In this document: piece after piece, positions 10,991 to 21,738 of the stretch
Numbering within the stretch: the stretch's first letter is position 1
How the letters are laid out: the number at the start of each line of letters is the position of its first letter
Source of the DNA: Cochliopodium minus
Lineage: Eukaryota > Discosea > Himatismenida > Cochliopodiidae
Direction of reading: 5' to 3'
Length of the DNA stretch: 50,532 nt
Assembly: GCA_024220525.1 (NCBI GenBank)
Contig: JAMYWO010000149.1
Coordinates: forward strand, 57,578-108,109
Notes under the pieces: model-generated
Told to the model about the DNA's origin: nothing
What the model saw: only the letters and a program-made list of their open reading frames with translations
Database searches by the model: none
Program-made: the position numbers and the translations under genes

Positions 10991-12979
10991 ATGGCATTAA
11001 TGAAAAGCTGCGAGAAACAACAAGCAAAAGAAATTTTGGATGTGGTGAAAGTATGCGAAAAAGCGATCGAAGACACCATAAATTCTGCCAAAAAAAATGC
11101 ACTGACCTATTTATCTCACATTGTAAATATTTTTGTTTAAAAATTTCATTTTTATTTTTTTAATTTTATTTTTAATTTTATTTTTAATTTTCAATTTTTT
11201 ATTTTCTTTGTAAAGAAAGGATACATTGAAGATACTTTGTTGGATTTGTTGTCAAATTGGAAAGCGAATACGGTGGATTCCGAGACAGAGTTGGAAATCT
11301 CGGACATCATCCCAAGTCTCAAAAAAGAATGGAATACATTCCAAACATACATAAGCAAATTGTGGCCAACATTAGGTAAAGAAAAAATGATTTTACTTTT
11401 ATTTTTATAGCATTTGTTTTTTTTTTTTTATTTTTTGTGATAAATTTTTTTTATTTTATTTTTATGAAAAATTTTAAAGTTTTTTTTTATTTTTTTTTAT
11501 TCACTTAGCTGGACCCAATGCTCAATCACAAGAGAGCTTGGAGAAAAAAAAAGAAAATAGCAAAAAACTCAGAGATATTTTCCAGAATCTAACCTCCCGT
11601 CTCAATGGCATTCTCTCCCTCGACATCTTCTCCCATTTGAACGATTATCAATACATATCTAAATATCTTTTTGAAAATTCTTTAGAAAATTTCACTGAAG
11701 CAATCGTTCAAGGTAAAAAAAAATTTAAATAGAGTTTTATATTTTTATCATGATTTATTTGTTCACATTTTGTTATTTGTTTTTACTTTATTTATTATAA
11801 TCTTTTTCATTTTTTTATTTTTTTATTTTTTTTTTTATTTTATTAATTTTTTAATTTTTTAATTTTATTTTTTATTTTTGATGATTTTTATTTAAATCTT
11901 TCATTTATTCAATTCATTTTTTGACATTTTTCATTTTTTGACATTTTTTATTTTTTTATTATTTATAGGATCCACGAAAAGTGTAGTAGAAGAAGGGAAA
12001 ATAATTAAAATGTTTATAGATCAAATAGAGAAGAAAAACTTAGACCAAAACCTTGTTGTGGGTCTCAAAAACGACACTGCAAACCTTTTCAAAACTTCCA
12101 AAGTTCTCCTCCAAAACAATGATCCTAAGTCCGTCTCACAACAAACTGGTAAAAAAAAAAATAAAAAATTGAAAAATAAAATAAAAAAATATTTTAAAAA
12201 ATATTTTAAAAAAATAAAAAAATTATTTAAATAAATTTCAAAAAAATTTTAAATAGGTCCAATATTTAAGAGCATTTTGTCCAAAATTTCTGCTTTGCAA
12301 AACTTGGAAGTGAAAGAAAGAAAAAAATTTCTATTCTCCAAGAAAATTTATGGAAAACTACCCAACTCTGTTCAACTCCTTTCTCTCAATATCGTAAAAA
12401 AACAAAACAAAATTTTTTATAATATTTTATTAAATTTTCTTTAAAATTTCAAGTCTCCTAATGAATCTTTATCTGACGTAAAACTTACTGGACAAACTTT
12501 GCTCGCAACAAAAAAACCAAATAATAATAACAAAATGGATGAGTAAAAAAAAAAAAAATTATTTTACCCATTAATTTATATTTTTATTTTTTATTTTTTA
12601 TTTTTTTATTTTTATTTTTATTTTTTATTTTATTTTTATTTTTATTTTTATTTTTATTTTTTATTTTATTTTTTTATTTTTTATTTTTTATTTTTTTATT
12701 TTTATTTTATTTTTATTTTTATTTTTATTTTTATTTTTTATTTTATTTTTATTTTTATTTTTATTTTTATTTTTTATTTTATATTTTTATTTTTTATTTT
12801 ATTTTTATTTTTATTTTTTTATTTTATTTTTATTTTTTAATAGGGTTAGATCTATCAGAACTAAAACAATCAATCAATATGATTTCGACTTTTCTCTTGC
12901 TTTTTGTGACAACTGCGGAGAAAAAGTGGACAAGTCCGAAAACTTTTGTGGAAATTGTGGTGGCAAGGTTAACAATTGA
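10991..12979 (+). CDS. Helical protein with a C-terminal zinc ribbon
   Basis: Seven exons (10991-11122, 11216-11375, 11509-11712, 11969-12148, 12257-12393, 12454-12542, 12844-12979) sum to 346 codons, 345 residues. The first ~290 residues are amphipathic helices rich in Lys, Leu and Asn with no recognised family. The last exon carries FCDNCGEKVDKSENFCGNCGGKV, a C-x2-C-x10-C-x2-C zinc ribbon of the kind found at the end of many prokaryotic and protist proteins, and then a TGA stop. The ribbon probably binds one zinc ion and may mediate protein contacts (inference). The last intron (12543-12843) is an expanded ATTTTT tract, the most repetitive intron of the left half of the window. The 283 bp to the next gene show nothing beyond A/T-rich sequence. 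Confidence 0.72.
12551..12842. repeat. (ATTTTT)n microsatellite filling an intron
   Basis: Runs of ATTTTT and ATTTT units fill almost the whole last intron of the zinc-ribbon gene. Such tracts grow and shrink by slippage and are hard to assemble, so the length given here may not be exact. Confidence 0.85.
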
Positions 12980-13262
12980 TTTGGGGAAAAATAAAAATAA
13001 ATCACAAAAAAAAAAAAAAAGAAGAAGAGAAAAGTATTTTCTCCTTTCCAGTGAATTAAAATTCATTTTATTTTTATAAATAAATATTTTATTTTTATTT
13101 TTTATTATTTATTTTCATTTTTTACAATTTGGTGATTTGGTTCAAACAAAATCTTATATCAACAGATTTTTTGATTTCAAAATTTAATTTCCATTTGTGG
13201 AATTTTATATTAAAATAGAATGCGAAAAAAAAAAATAATAAAAAATTAAATAAAAAAAAAAA

Positions 13263-14946
13263 ATGGAAACTTTAAAATGTGTCTTTGTTGGGTAATAAAA
13301 TCTATAGTACTATTTTACTTATTTTAATTCATTTTTAATTTCAAAGTGATCCTGCTGTTGGAAAAACTTGTCTTTTGATACGGTAAAAATCCAACAAAAT
13401 ATTTTGTTGTCTGTCAGTCCTAAATTTCAAATCAGTTGAAGTTAATGAATTTAAAAAAGTGCATCTCTTCAAAATAAATTATTTCTTAATTTCTTTTATC
13501 ATTCATCCTTTTTTTTTAGTTATACAACAAATACTTTCCCTACAGAATATATACCAACTGTATTCGATAATTATTCTGCAAATGTAAAGGTAGATGGAAA
13601 GGAATACACTTTGGGTAAGCTAAATGACTTTAAATATAATTAAATAAACAAGAATTATAACTAACAAATCTCATTTTCATAATTCTTTTTTTTTTTAATA
13701 AATTTTTTTTATTTATTATTAAATTAATTTTAATGATTAAATCAATTTTTTTATTCTTTATTTATTATATTATTATTTCTTTTTTTTGCTCTTTAATAAA
13801 ATAAATTTTCTAAATTAATTTATAATTGAATTTTCTAAATTAATTTTTTAATTATTTATTTTTATCATTTTTTCAATTCTTTATATTATTTATTTTTCCT
13901 TTTTTTTTTTTTGCTTCAATTTATTTAATTACTTTTTTTTCTTTAATTTATTTTTTTAATTATTTTTCAATTAAAAAATAAAAGGACTTTGGGACACTGC
14001 AGGGCAAGAAGATTACGACAGACTAAGACCATTGAGCTACCCCCAAACCAATGTGTTCTTCGTTTTGTTCTCAATCAACAATAGAAGCACCTTCGACAAC
14101 GTTAAGTCAAAGTGGTTCCCCGAAATCTCCCATCATTGTCCAACCGCTAAAGTGGTTCTTGTAGGTACCAAATCTGATCTCAACATAGTTGTCCAAAAGA
14201 ATGAAGCTGAAAAGTTAGCAAAAGAGATTGGTATAAAAATTATTTTTTATTTATTAATCTCAAATAATATGTTCAATGAAATATTTTATTATTTATTATT
14301 TATTATTTTATTTGTCATTTTTTATTTATTTATTTATTATTTATTTATTTATTATTTATTATTTATTATTTATTTATTATTATTTATTTATTTGTTATTT
14401 TTTTTTATCATTTTTTATTTTGGAATTCATTTTCCTGTATTAATTCTTTATTTTAATATTTATTCATTTATTTTTATCTTGGTTTGATAATTCTTTTTGT
14501 ATTTCTTTTTATTCTTTTTTAATTTTTAATTTTCTCTTGGGAAGGTGCATACGACTACATTGAGTGTTCTTCCATCAACGGAAATGGTGTAAAGGAGGTC
14601 ATCGAATCATCCATAAATGCAGTTTCGGGCAAAGAGAGAAAACCTACGGAAACAAAAGAGAAAAAAGTCATAAAAGAACACGTTGGAAACAGTAAAAAAA
14701 TTTAAATCAATTATTTTTTTTATTTTTTATTTTATTATTTTTTTTTTATTTTATTTTTTTATTTTATTTTTTTATTTTTTTTTTAAATTTAAAGCTGGAG
14801 ATTTTCGCTTAGCAGGAGAAATCGTTCTTTCTTTCACACAAATTGGGAATGTTGCAAAAGCTATGGTTTTGATGGGGATGAAGGAGTTTACAAAACAAAA
14901 TTTTGGAGAAGAAGCTCTTTCCTTTTTTGGTGAAGACCAAGAATAG
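13263..14946 (+). CDS. Rac-like Rho-family GTPase without Rho insert and without CAAX box
   Basis: A small GTP-binding switch of the actin/membrane signalling type. Six exons (13263-13291, 13347-13382, 13520-13614, 13985-14230, 14545-14691, 14795-14946) give 234 residues. Seen, with numbering identical to Rac through the G3 box: P-loop GDPAVGKT (10-17) with Pro at position 12; switch [11 protein letters not shown] (Thr35); [20 protein letters not shown] (56-75) with Gln61; TKSDL as the G4 box. Between TKSDL and [14 protein letters not shown] there are only 12 residues where Rac has 26, so the Rho insert helix is missing. The G5 box is CSS. After the G domain a 60-residue tail (KEKKVIKEH, then [15 protein letters not shown]) ends GEDQE with no Cys, so prenylation is not possible in the usual way. 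Rho family membership is firm; the regulation is unusual. Gln61 is kept, so GTP hydrolysis may be intact. Confidence 0.9.
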
Positions 14947-15207
14947 ATAAATTCTCAATTTGAAGAAATTAAAGAAATTCAAACAAAACTTTTTAAAAAG
15001 AATTTAAATTTAAAAAAAAAAAAAAATACTTTGGTTAGTTTTATAAAATTTAATTGACATAGCTCTCAGTGAGTTTTAGAATTTCTAAAAATAAATTTTA
15101 ATATTCTTTTTTCGTTCTCTTTATTTCAAATTATTCTTAACATTTTTTTTGAACGAAAAAAAAATAATTCATTTTGTCCTTTTGATAATAAATAAAAAAA
15201 CTCCCAA

Positions 15208-17924
15208 ATGAAATATTTTACCCTTCTTTCTATATTTTTACTGATTTCGAGTGTTCTAGCCCAGAACTACAATATTTCCGATTGCTTCTCTTTACAAAAC
15301 ATGATCACTGAAAATAAAACAGTTTATTATTCTTTAACCAAGGATATAGATTGCACAGGATTCAATAATATCAGTCTAAGGAACATTTCTTCTCAATTCC
15401 AGGGTATAATTTTATTAAATTGTTATTTTAATAAAATAATAATGAGAAATAAAATTAGGAACGTTGGATGGAAAGGGATATACCTTAGGAAATTATACAT
15501 TATTAGGAAATGGTTTGATTGCCAATGCATCTTTTGCCACTGTGAAGAATATTACATTTTTAGATGTAAATATCACCTTCACTGGCATCAATGGGAAATA
15601 TGCAGGGACTATCTTTGGATCATGCCAGAATTGTGTTCTGAATGATATTATATTCAATACATCCTCTCCTTTCCAAAGCAATATAATTACTGGAGATGTA
15701 TTAAGTGTTGGATCAGTGATAGGATATTGTTCAAATTGTTCAATTTTTAATGTTTTCATTCAAAATTCAGTAGTCAATGCTTTATCTTCTAATAATTGTA
15801 AATTTCCGAATCAATATTTTATGTTTTATAATAAAAATAATTCTTTTTTGTTCAAAAAATAAAAAGCTGCGGTAGGTGGAATATCTGGGTAACTAAAAAA
15901 AAATTATCATTTTATATTAATTTATTTTTTTTGAAAATTAAAGATGTGTTTCTGGGAATATTTCAAATTGTCATAATCTAGGTTTTCCTACTAACCAAAA
16001 TAAATTAATTGTGAATGGACGTCTATTAGGTGGTAAGAAAAGTTCGAGATATTAAAATTTTTTTTATGCTAGAAATTTTCATCAAAAATCAAGGAGGATT
16101 ATTTGGAGCAGTAAATGGTTTGAAAATAATACTGCAATTAATGGATGTGGTGTGAGTAATGGTAAAAATTTTTTAAAATTTTTTCTTGTAATCATTAAAT
16201 TTTTTAAAAAGGGATAATAAACGCATTTTATTCAGGTGGACGTAAAATATTTAATTAATAATTTTATTGTTAATTTTTTTGTGTTTTAAAAGTAATTGGT
16301 CAAACCTATAATTTGTAAAATTGTTTTTGTTTTTAACTTTTTAAAATTATTAAAATGTATTTGAAAGAAAATTGATGAATTGTTATGTGAAGTCAACAGT
16401 TACAGTCCAGGTTTTTAGTAACGTTAATGCTTATTCTGGTGGGTTGATAGCATACGTTAATACTTATTTAGGTGAAATCCTTATACTTTTTAGAAATTCA
16501 TTAAACAAAAAATTGAAAATAGATATTATGAGTGTGAGTAACTCTTATTCCAGAGCTAAAATCGAATCAAATGCAGTATCAGGAGGATTGTTGGGTTTTG
16601 TACAAGTTCTCCAAAACAATACTTTTGTTTTCCAAAACTGTTATTCTTCAAATGTCTTTTCAGGTAATTCAACAACAATAGGGGCTTCAGTGGGGAGTAT
16701 ATACAATTTATTTATGGGCGGAAGTGCCAGTTTTGATAATGTCTATTATGATAACCAAACAAATAATTACCCTGCTATTTTCAATGGTAATAGCACTGAT
16801 GGAACTTTTCCTATTGGCTTGAGTTGTGGCGATCTCTATTCAGAAATTTTGAGTTTTGATCAAAATATTTGGAGAGGGGATAACTTAATTTCTGGTTAAT
16901 TTTTTAATTTTTTTTTTTTTTTATTTTTGTTATTTTCAACAAAAAATAGAATTTCCTTTTTCATATGGTTCTTGTAATTGTTCCTTTGATTGTCCATCAA
17001 CAGTATCACCTTCCACTCTAATTCCTTCGACAGATATCCCTCAAACCACTTTCCCCCCGTCTACATTGATTCCATCGACTAATGTACCTTCCACTACTTT
17101 TGTCTCTTCAAGTATTTCAAATTGCTTGTATAACGTTCCAAATTGCGAAAAATGTGGATCAGGAGTTGGATTGATAGTTAATACTACTCAACTTACTGTA
17201 ACTTGTATTCTTTTCAATTCAAAGTGGATTTACTCTTTTTCGGACAACTTTTCAAATACAACTACAATAAATGGATCTTTCACTCTCAACTCTACTAGTT
17301 TGCTTATTTTGGGTGATTTCAATCAAACTTCAGACTCTATGATTGACATTGTTTTATCTGATTCAAACCAAAATGGAGCTTTGAATGTTAATGGATGTGT
17401 TTCATTGAATGGAAATTTAAGTTTAATTTTAGAAAAAAGACCACAAAAAGGAATTACAAACGTTATTTTGATAAATTATAACTGTTCCCAACCTATCAAC
17501 TTTCAAAAAAGAAGAAAAGAAGTACAAACAATACAAACTTCTAAATTTTCTGTTAAACCCACATATGTGAACAATAAATGTGATAAAATTGAATCTACTT
17601 TGAATAATCAACAAGGAACACTTTCTGTTTCTCTTTCAACAATACAAGGAAATTGTAGAGGTAAACATCACAATCAAATTTATTTTTTTTTTTTTTAATT
17701 TTTTAAAAGGTATTTCAACAGGAGTGATTATTGGAATCGTCCTGGGAGTTGTTGGCGGAACTGTATTGATCATAATTGTTTCTGCAATCATCATCAGGAG
17801 GAGGGACAAAAAATTTGACAGTGAAATGACAAACATCAACATGGAAGAAAAAAAACCAAAAAATTCTTGGAATAGTAATAAAAATCATCAAGACAAAACA
17901 GTTTGGAACGAAAATCCAAATTAA
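15208..17924 (+). CDS. Type I surface protein with GLUG-like repeats (one apparent frameshift)
   Basis: A secreted or cell-surface adhesin-like protein. Eleven exons: 15208-15403, 15459-15797, 15867-15888, 15944-16032, 16094-16161, 16212-16241, 16293-16314, 16368-16471, 16523-16894, 16950-17660, 17710-17924, needing one extra base for 723 codons. Seen: signal peptide ending near LLISSVLAQ; many N-glycosylation sequons (NISD, NKT, NIS, NNT); repeats built on GG(L/I)xG such as VGGISGCVSG, GGLFGAV, GGLIGQTYN, SGGLIAYVN and SGGLLGFVQ, each followed by an asparagine-rich strand with a Cys, resembling GLUG/beta-helix repeats; a Ser/Thr/Pro stalk with PSTLIPST repeats (about 475-510); a second ectodomain with cysteine pairs; a single transmembrane helix near the C terminus (GVIIGIVLGVVGG...) and a basic RRRDKK cytoplasmic start with a short polar tail. 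Exon 5 changes frame near 16113-16125. Ligand unknown. Confidence 0.78.
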
Positions 17925-17978
17925 ATAAACAATTTCAAATTTAAATAATTTCAATATAAAATAAAATTTTTTTTAATG

Positions 17979-18057
17979 GAGAATTTTTGTCAATTTTTTG
18001 TTGATTTTTAAGCAAAAAGTTTAAAATTTTTAAACAAAAAAAATCATGTAAATTCCC
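17979..18057 (-). promoter_or_regulatory. Candidate SECIS element in the selenoprotein 3' UTR
   Basis: On the minus strand, 27 nt after the stop codon, the transcript can fold as a long hairpin. Helix I pairs GGGAATTT with AAATTCTC (8 bp with one G-U). Above it come ATGA on the 5' side (18047-18044) and TGA on the 3' side (17992-17990), placed as in the SECIS non-canonical quartet. Helix II pairs TTTTTTGTT with AACAAAAAA with one bulged T. An A run follows 12 nt after ATGA, where eukaryotic SECIS elements carry their conserved AA. The apical part is longer than usual (over 30 nt between the A run and TGA). The DNA is A/T-rich, so chance pairing is possible. Confidence 0.4.
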
Positions 18058-18083
18058 AAAAATAAAAAAGTTTAAAATTCCAA

Positions 18084-19374
18084 TCATTTAGAAGTAATAA
18101 AATCTAGCCAATCGTCAAGCAGTTTGATATTATAAGCGAAATTATCAATTTCAGGTTGAGGTTTGTAAGAAAGGAGGCCATCATTGTAACAAAAGAACCT
18201 GAAAGGCCACGCCGCATAAGTTTCCTCAAAGTGGTTGTCCATGGAGTCAACTAGGAAAGGAAAAGTGAATTGACAGTGATCATTAGCTTGTGAAGCGAGT
18301 TTACAACGTTCAAAAATAGTTTTTGGTTGTTTACAGAAAGAAAGAGAATTTCCACAAGGCCATTCATCTTTATAAAAAAATAAGATTAAAAATTAAAAAG
18401 TTGAAAATTAAAAAATTTAATAAAAAATTATAAAAAAAATTGAAAAATTTTGTTTACCTTTCGCGTGTGCTTCAGTGATGTAGATTGCTAAAAACAAAAC
18501 ACCCTTAGGAGTGTATTTTTGATTCATCTCTTCAATTAAAGAAGAGTGAACCATGAAAGGAGGTCAAGTGATACTTCCCGCAATAATTACCTTTAATTTT
18601 AAAAAATAAAAAAAAAATAAAAAAAATGAATAAAATAAAAATTTTTACAAAAGGACAACCAATTTTTAAATTTTTTTCAAGGCACATTTCTTCATAAAAA
18701 GATTTCAAAGAAAAATTGGTGTTAAAATCATTGTAAGAACACAAAGAGTTTATGTCTACAAGAAGGTCTCCCTCTTTCATTTCCCCATTACGAGCTCTGT
18801 TATATTTGGAGTAATAAGGCGTGTTCTTTACTTCTTGATCGTTTTGGTAGTTACCTAATTGCTGTCTGAAAATGAAAAGATCTTCTCTGTCTCCCTTAAA
18901 GCCGAATTCTTTATGTTTTTTAAAAATAAATGGAATAATAAAAAAAAAATAATAAAAAAAAAAATTAAAAAAAAAATTAAAAAAAAATAAATTAAAAAAA
19001 TAAAAAATTAATAAAAAATTAATAAAAAATTAATAAAAATGAAATAAATAAAATAAATAAAAGATATTTAAATTCTAAAATAAAAAATGAATATAAATAA
19101 TAATAAATAAAATAAAATAAATTAAAAATTTTATTTTTTAAAAACCTTTCAAAACTGACATTTGTAAATTTTCCAACAAGCTAGCATACTCATCACATTT
19201 TTCTAAGCAGCACTCATCCATGAGCTGTTGGGTGCGTTCGCTCAGCCTCACTTCGTTCTCCCTCTGGTAGATCTTGATCAAAATTTCCCTTTCTATTTTC
19301 CTTCCCTTCAGATGTTCTACCTCAAAATTTTTGAAGCCCATTTTACCCGAACTTGGAAAAAACATTTTGGTCAT
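18084..19374 (-). CDS. Iodothyronine-deiodinase-like selenoprotein (in-frame TGA = Sec)
   Basis: A thioredoxin-fold redox enzyme of the deiodinase family. Four exons (19374-19146, 18908-18649, 18590-18458, 18367-18084) sum to 302 codons, including one in-frame TGA at 18566-18564. Around it the protein reads VIIAGSIT-U-PPFM, which matches the deiodinase active site (GSxTUPPF) exactly at the selenocysteine; it would be Sec172. Downstream come further family signatures: LFLAIYITEAHAKDEW, ERCKLASQ, FPFLVDSMDNHFEETYAAWPFRFF and a final helix ending DWLDFITSK, followed by TGA. No N-terminal signal anchor is seen, unlike vertebrate deiodinases; the first ~110 residues are charged and include CCLEKC. 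In protists the substrate is unlikely to be thyroid hormone; a thiol-dependent reductase role is inferred. The gene uses TGA both as Sec and as stop, which requires a SECIS for discrimination. Start chosen at ATG 19374; a second Met lies four codons on. Confidence 0.82.
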
Positions 19375-19881
19375 CTTCAAAAAAAAAAAACTTTTAAATC
19401 AAAAAAATTTATTTATGTAACTTTTTTTATCGAGTAAACAGTAAAACCAAGAATCTCATCGAAATTATAACAAAAAATAAAATATTTTTCTTTCTAATTA
19501 AGATATGTTATTCTAGGGAAAATGAGCATCTCGAAAAAAATTTTTTGTAAAATCATTTGAATTATAAAGATAAAGTGATTTCATTTATTCAGCAATCACC
19601 ATGATATTAAGCATTATACTTTAAATTATCTGATTTAAACAGAACTCAAAAATTTGATGCAAAGAAATTTCGAATAATTTAGATATGTCCAAATATTACA
19701 ACTTTGTAAGCGGATTTAAAGTTTTTACTAACAAATTTTAAACTGTTGTAATATTTTTGGACGAATAATTCAATCTGTTTAAATTGCAAATCGATCAAAA
19801 TTTCTCATTGATCTTTTTTATTTGAATATATTGGAGTATATAGTTGTTAATTGTATATCCACAGAATAATTTTGAAGGATA
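19375..19881. other. Intergenic region with a palindromic repeat
   Basis: 507 bp between the selenoprotein gene and the acidic protein gene. Apart from the element at 19687-19762, I find no exon with convincing splice sites. A possible donor GTGAGT at 19915 suggests that the upstream gene might continue into this region, but no downstream exon was recognised. Confidence 0.5.
19687..19762 (-). mobile_element. MITE-like palindromic element, copy 1
   Basis: Begins GTCCAAATATTACAAC and ends GTTGTAATATTTTTGGAC, giving about 16-18 bp terminal inverted repeats around a ~40 bp core. Its reverse complement matches the element at 45051-45125 at roughly 90 percent, including the non-palindromic core (GTTAGTAAAAA...ATCCGCT). 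A short non-autonomous DNA transposon or a mobile hairpin is the simplest reading. No clear target-site duplication is seen at this copy. Confidence 0.65.
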
Positions 19882-20268
19882 TTAATATTTATTCGAAATT
19901 ATAAAGAAACTCACCTCCATGGTAAAATCATTTTGTTTGATAGAATGTCTCATGAGCTCAGATAAATATTTTTTGCCCTTGAATTTCTTTGAGAAAGAAG
20001 TGACAGAGATGATCTTGGTATCATAGTGCTTGATATCGAAGGAGGAACTTTCATTTTCCAAACCAGCCAATTTAATAAAATCATTAAGGGTTGTAATTTC
20101 AGGATCAACTTCTACGATCTTGTTGGGTTTTTTATTATTGTTGAAATCAACAATAAATTTCTCCTTCACTTTCTTCTTGAAGTGATCAATCATATCCTCA
20201 GTATATTGGATCAATTGATGAAGATTTTTATCTTCATCATTATTATTGGAGGATTCATCGTCTTTCAT
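19882..20268 (-). CDS. Acidic hypothetical protein, 3' end uncertain
   Basis: A 128-residue frame from the ATG at 20268 (MKDDESSNNNDEDKN) to TAA at 19882. It begins with an acidic Asn/Asp-rich tail and continues with charged helices (QLIQYTEDMIDHFKKKVKEK, then FKGKKYLSELMRHSIKQ). No known motif, signal peptide or membrane segment is visible. The last 13 codons follow ATGGAG and a perfect GTGAGT donor and have A/T-rich composition, so the true protein may splice at 19917 to an exon I could not identify. It lies 84 bp downstream of the ankyrin-like gene on the same strand. Confidence 0.5.
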   Translation of the reverse strand: MKDDESSNNNDEDKNLHQLIQYTEDMIDHFKKKVKEKFIVDFNNNKKPNKIVEVDPEITTLNDFIKLAGLENESSSFDIKHYDTKIISVTSFSKKFKGKKYLSELMRHSIKQNDFTMEVSFFIISNKY

Positions 20269-20352
20269 GTTTACCTCAATTTTTAAAATTTTAAATTTTT
20301 AATTTTTTATTTTGTAAATTTTATTTTTCCTAACTTTTATTTTTGAAAATCT

Positions 20353-21738
20353 TTAATTTGATTGTTTCTCAAGTTCCTTTATTTTCTCCTTCAATAAAAG
20401 GATTTCTTCTTTAAATAATTTGTTTTCAAGCTCAAGTTGATTGTTCTTCAATTCGAAATCTCGATAAAACTTGAATCTCTTCTCATTCCTCTCATTAATC
20501 TCGTCAATTTGTTTGTTCTTAATTCTCATCATTTCAATCACCTTGAAAGCAATTTGACCACAACTTTCATCTTGCGACATTGAAATAAAAACAAAGTGTT
20601 GAATGATTTGATACAAGATATATTTGGGTAATTGATTGAAAGGAGGAAGAATGGATTGTTTGAAAGAAAGAATAAATGTGAAAATGTTTTTTTTGATTTT
20701 TTCAGAAAAGTATTTATGGTAATTAGGCCTCCAAATTTTCCCCTTTTCGACTTCTTCCATAAACTCATTGAGACTGCTAGTTCTTATTTCCTCTCTGATT
20801 GAAATTCCGTCCGAATTTTTGAGAGTTAAATCAGCTCCATAACAAAGCGAAATGATTAAAATGGAAATGACTTTTTCGCGCTCGATTTTTAATTTCGAGC
20901 TTTCTTTTCTTTTGATCAAATAAATAAAACAAGAAAGAAGAGGAGGATTCTCGTTGCTGTCTATTCGGTTAATGTCACAACCTATTTCTAGTAAATATTT
21001 TAGATTGTCAAAATGAACGTCAGTTTTATTATAAAAACAGTTTAAAAGTAAAGTATCTTCATCGTCCTTATCAAATTCCACTTTTACTTCCTCAACGAAA
21101 TATTTCAATATTAGAGTCACGTCCCTGTTCTTTCTACAAGCGGTCCATAGTAATTCAACATAATCTTCTTTGTTCTCTTTCCATTCTTTTAAACTCATCA
21201 AATATCTCAATTTCTCTTCAGTTGGGTGGTTTCTCATGCAATGATCAAAAAGAGATGTCAAAAATTTATTTTCATTGTAATCAAACTTTTTCTCTTCAAT
21301 CAAATATTTCACAACCTCAACGTTCTCGTTTGTACTTGCATCAAACAAAATTTTGTTTTTGGAGAATTGGTTTTTTATTGCTATTTCCAATATATATTTT
21401 ATTGTTTCTAGATTTTGGTTCATTCTGAATCCAAATCTTATATCTTTCCATTTCAAAAAGTGATTACGTAAATAATTCTCAAAAACATATTTTAAGAGTT
21501 CGATTTTGTTGCTAAATGACAAAAAGAAATCAAGGGGACAGTATGCTTTATCGAATTTCTTGAGAGGATCATTCTTTTCAAGATATTTTTTCAATTCATC
21601 CAAATCCTCTATCAATGCCATCTCTAATTGTTCATCACCAAATTTAATTGATATTCCTCTATCATCAAATAAAGCATATTCTAATTTCTTTTTATATAAT
21701 TGAAATAAATCATTTTTATTGTTTAATTCTTCTTTCAT
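20353..21738 (-). CDS. Ankyrin-repeat-like protein with C-terminal coiled coil
   Basis: A single-exon gene of 461 residues, the only long intronless gene in the window. The N-terminal two thirds contain degenerate ankyrin-type units in which helix pairs recur about every 30-38 residues: NLETIKYILEIAIKN, NVEVVKYLIEEKKFDYN, DVTLILKYFVEEVKVEFD, HFDNLKYLLEIGCDINRIDS and VISILIISLCYGADLTLKNSDG. The last shows the classical GADLxLKN ending. Residues about 395-461 form a charged coiled coil (KNKQIDEINERNEKRF to LLLKEKIKELEKQSN). A scaffold role is inferred. The lack of introns sets it apart from its neighbours and may reflect retrocopying or recent expansion of a multicopy family. Confidence 0.75.
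   Translation of the reverse strand: MKEELNNKNDLFQLYKKKLEYALFDDRGISIKFGDEQLEMALIEDLDELKKYLEKNDPLKKFDKAYCPLDFFLSFSNKIELLKYVFENYLRNHFLKWKDIRFGFRMNQNLETIKYILEIAIKNQFSKNKILFDASTNENVEVVKYLIEEKKFDYNENKFLTSLFDHCMRNHPTEEKLRYLMSLKEWKENKEDYVELLWTACRKNRDVTLILKYFVEEVKVEFDKDDEDTLLLNCFYNKTDVHFDNLKYLLEIGCDINRIDSNENPPLLSCFIYLIKRKESSKLKIEREKVISILIISLCYGADLTLKNSDGISIREEIRTSSLNEFMEEVEKGKIWRPNYHKYFSEKIKKNIFTFILSFKQSILPPFNQLPKYILYQIIQHFVFISMSQDESCGQIAFKVIEMMRIKNKQIDEINERNEKRFKFYRDFELKNNQLELENKLFKEEILLLKEKIKELEKQSN

Noticed and set aside
14032-14487. 151-residue ORF continuing the GTPase into a Phe/Leu/Ile/Tyr-rich tail resembling a membrane domain
   Set aside because: The tail is translated intron (TTTATTTATTTATT). 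The splice at 14230/14545 restores the conserved [14 protein letters not shown] sequence.
18564-18566. TGA in the deiodinase-like gene read as a stop, making it a pseudogene or two genes
   Set aside because: The position is exactly the family Sec site, the flanking protein is intact and in frame, and a possible SECIS lies downstream.
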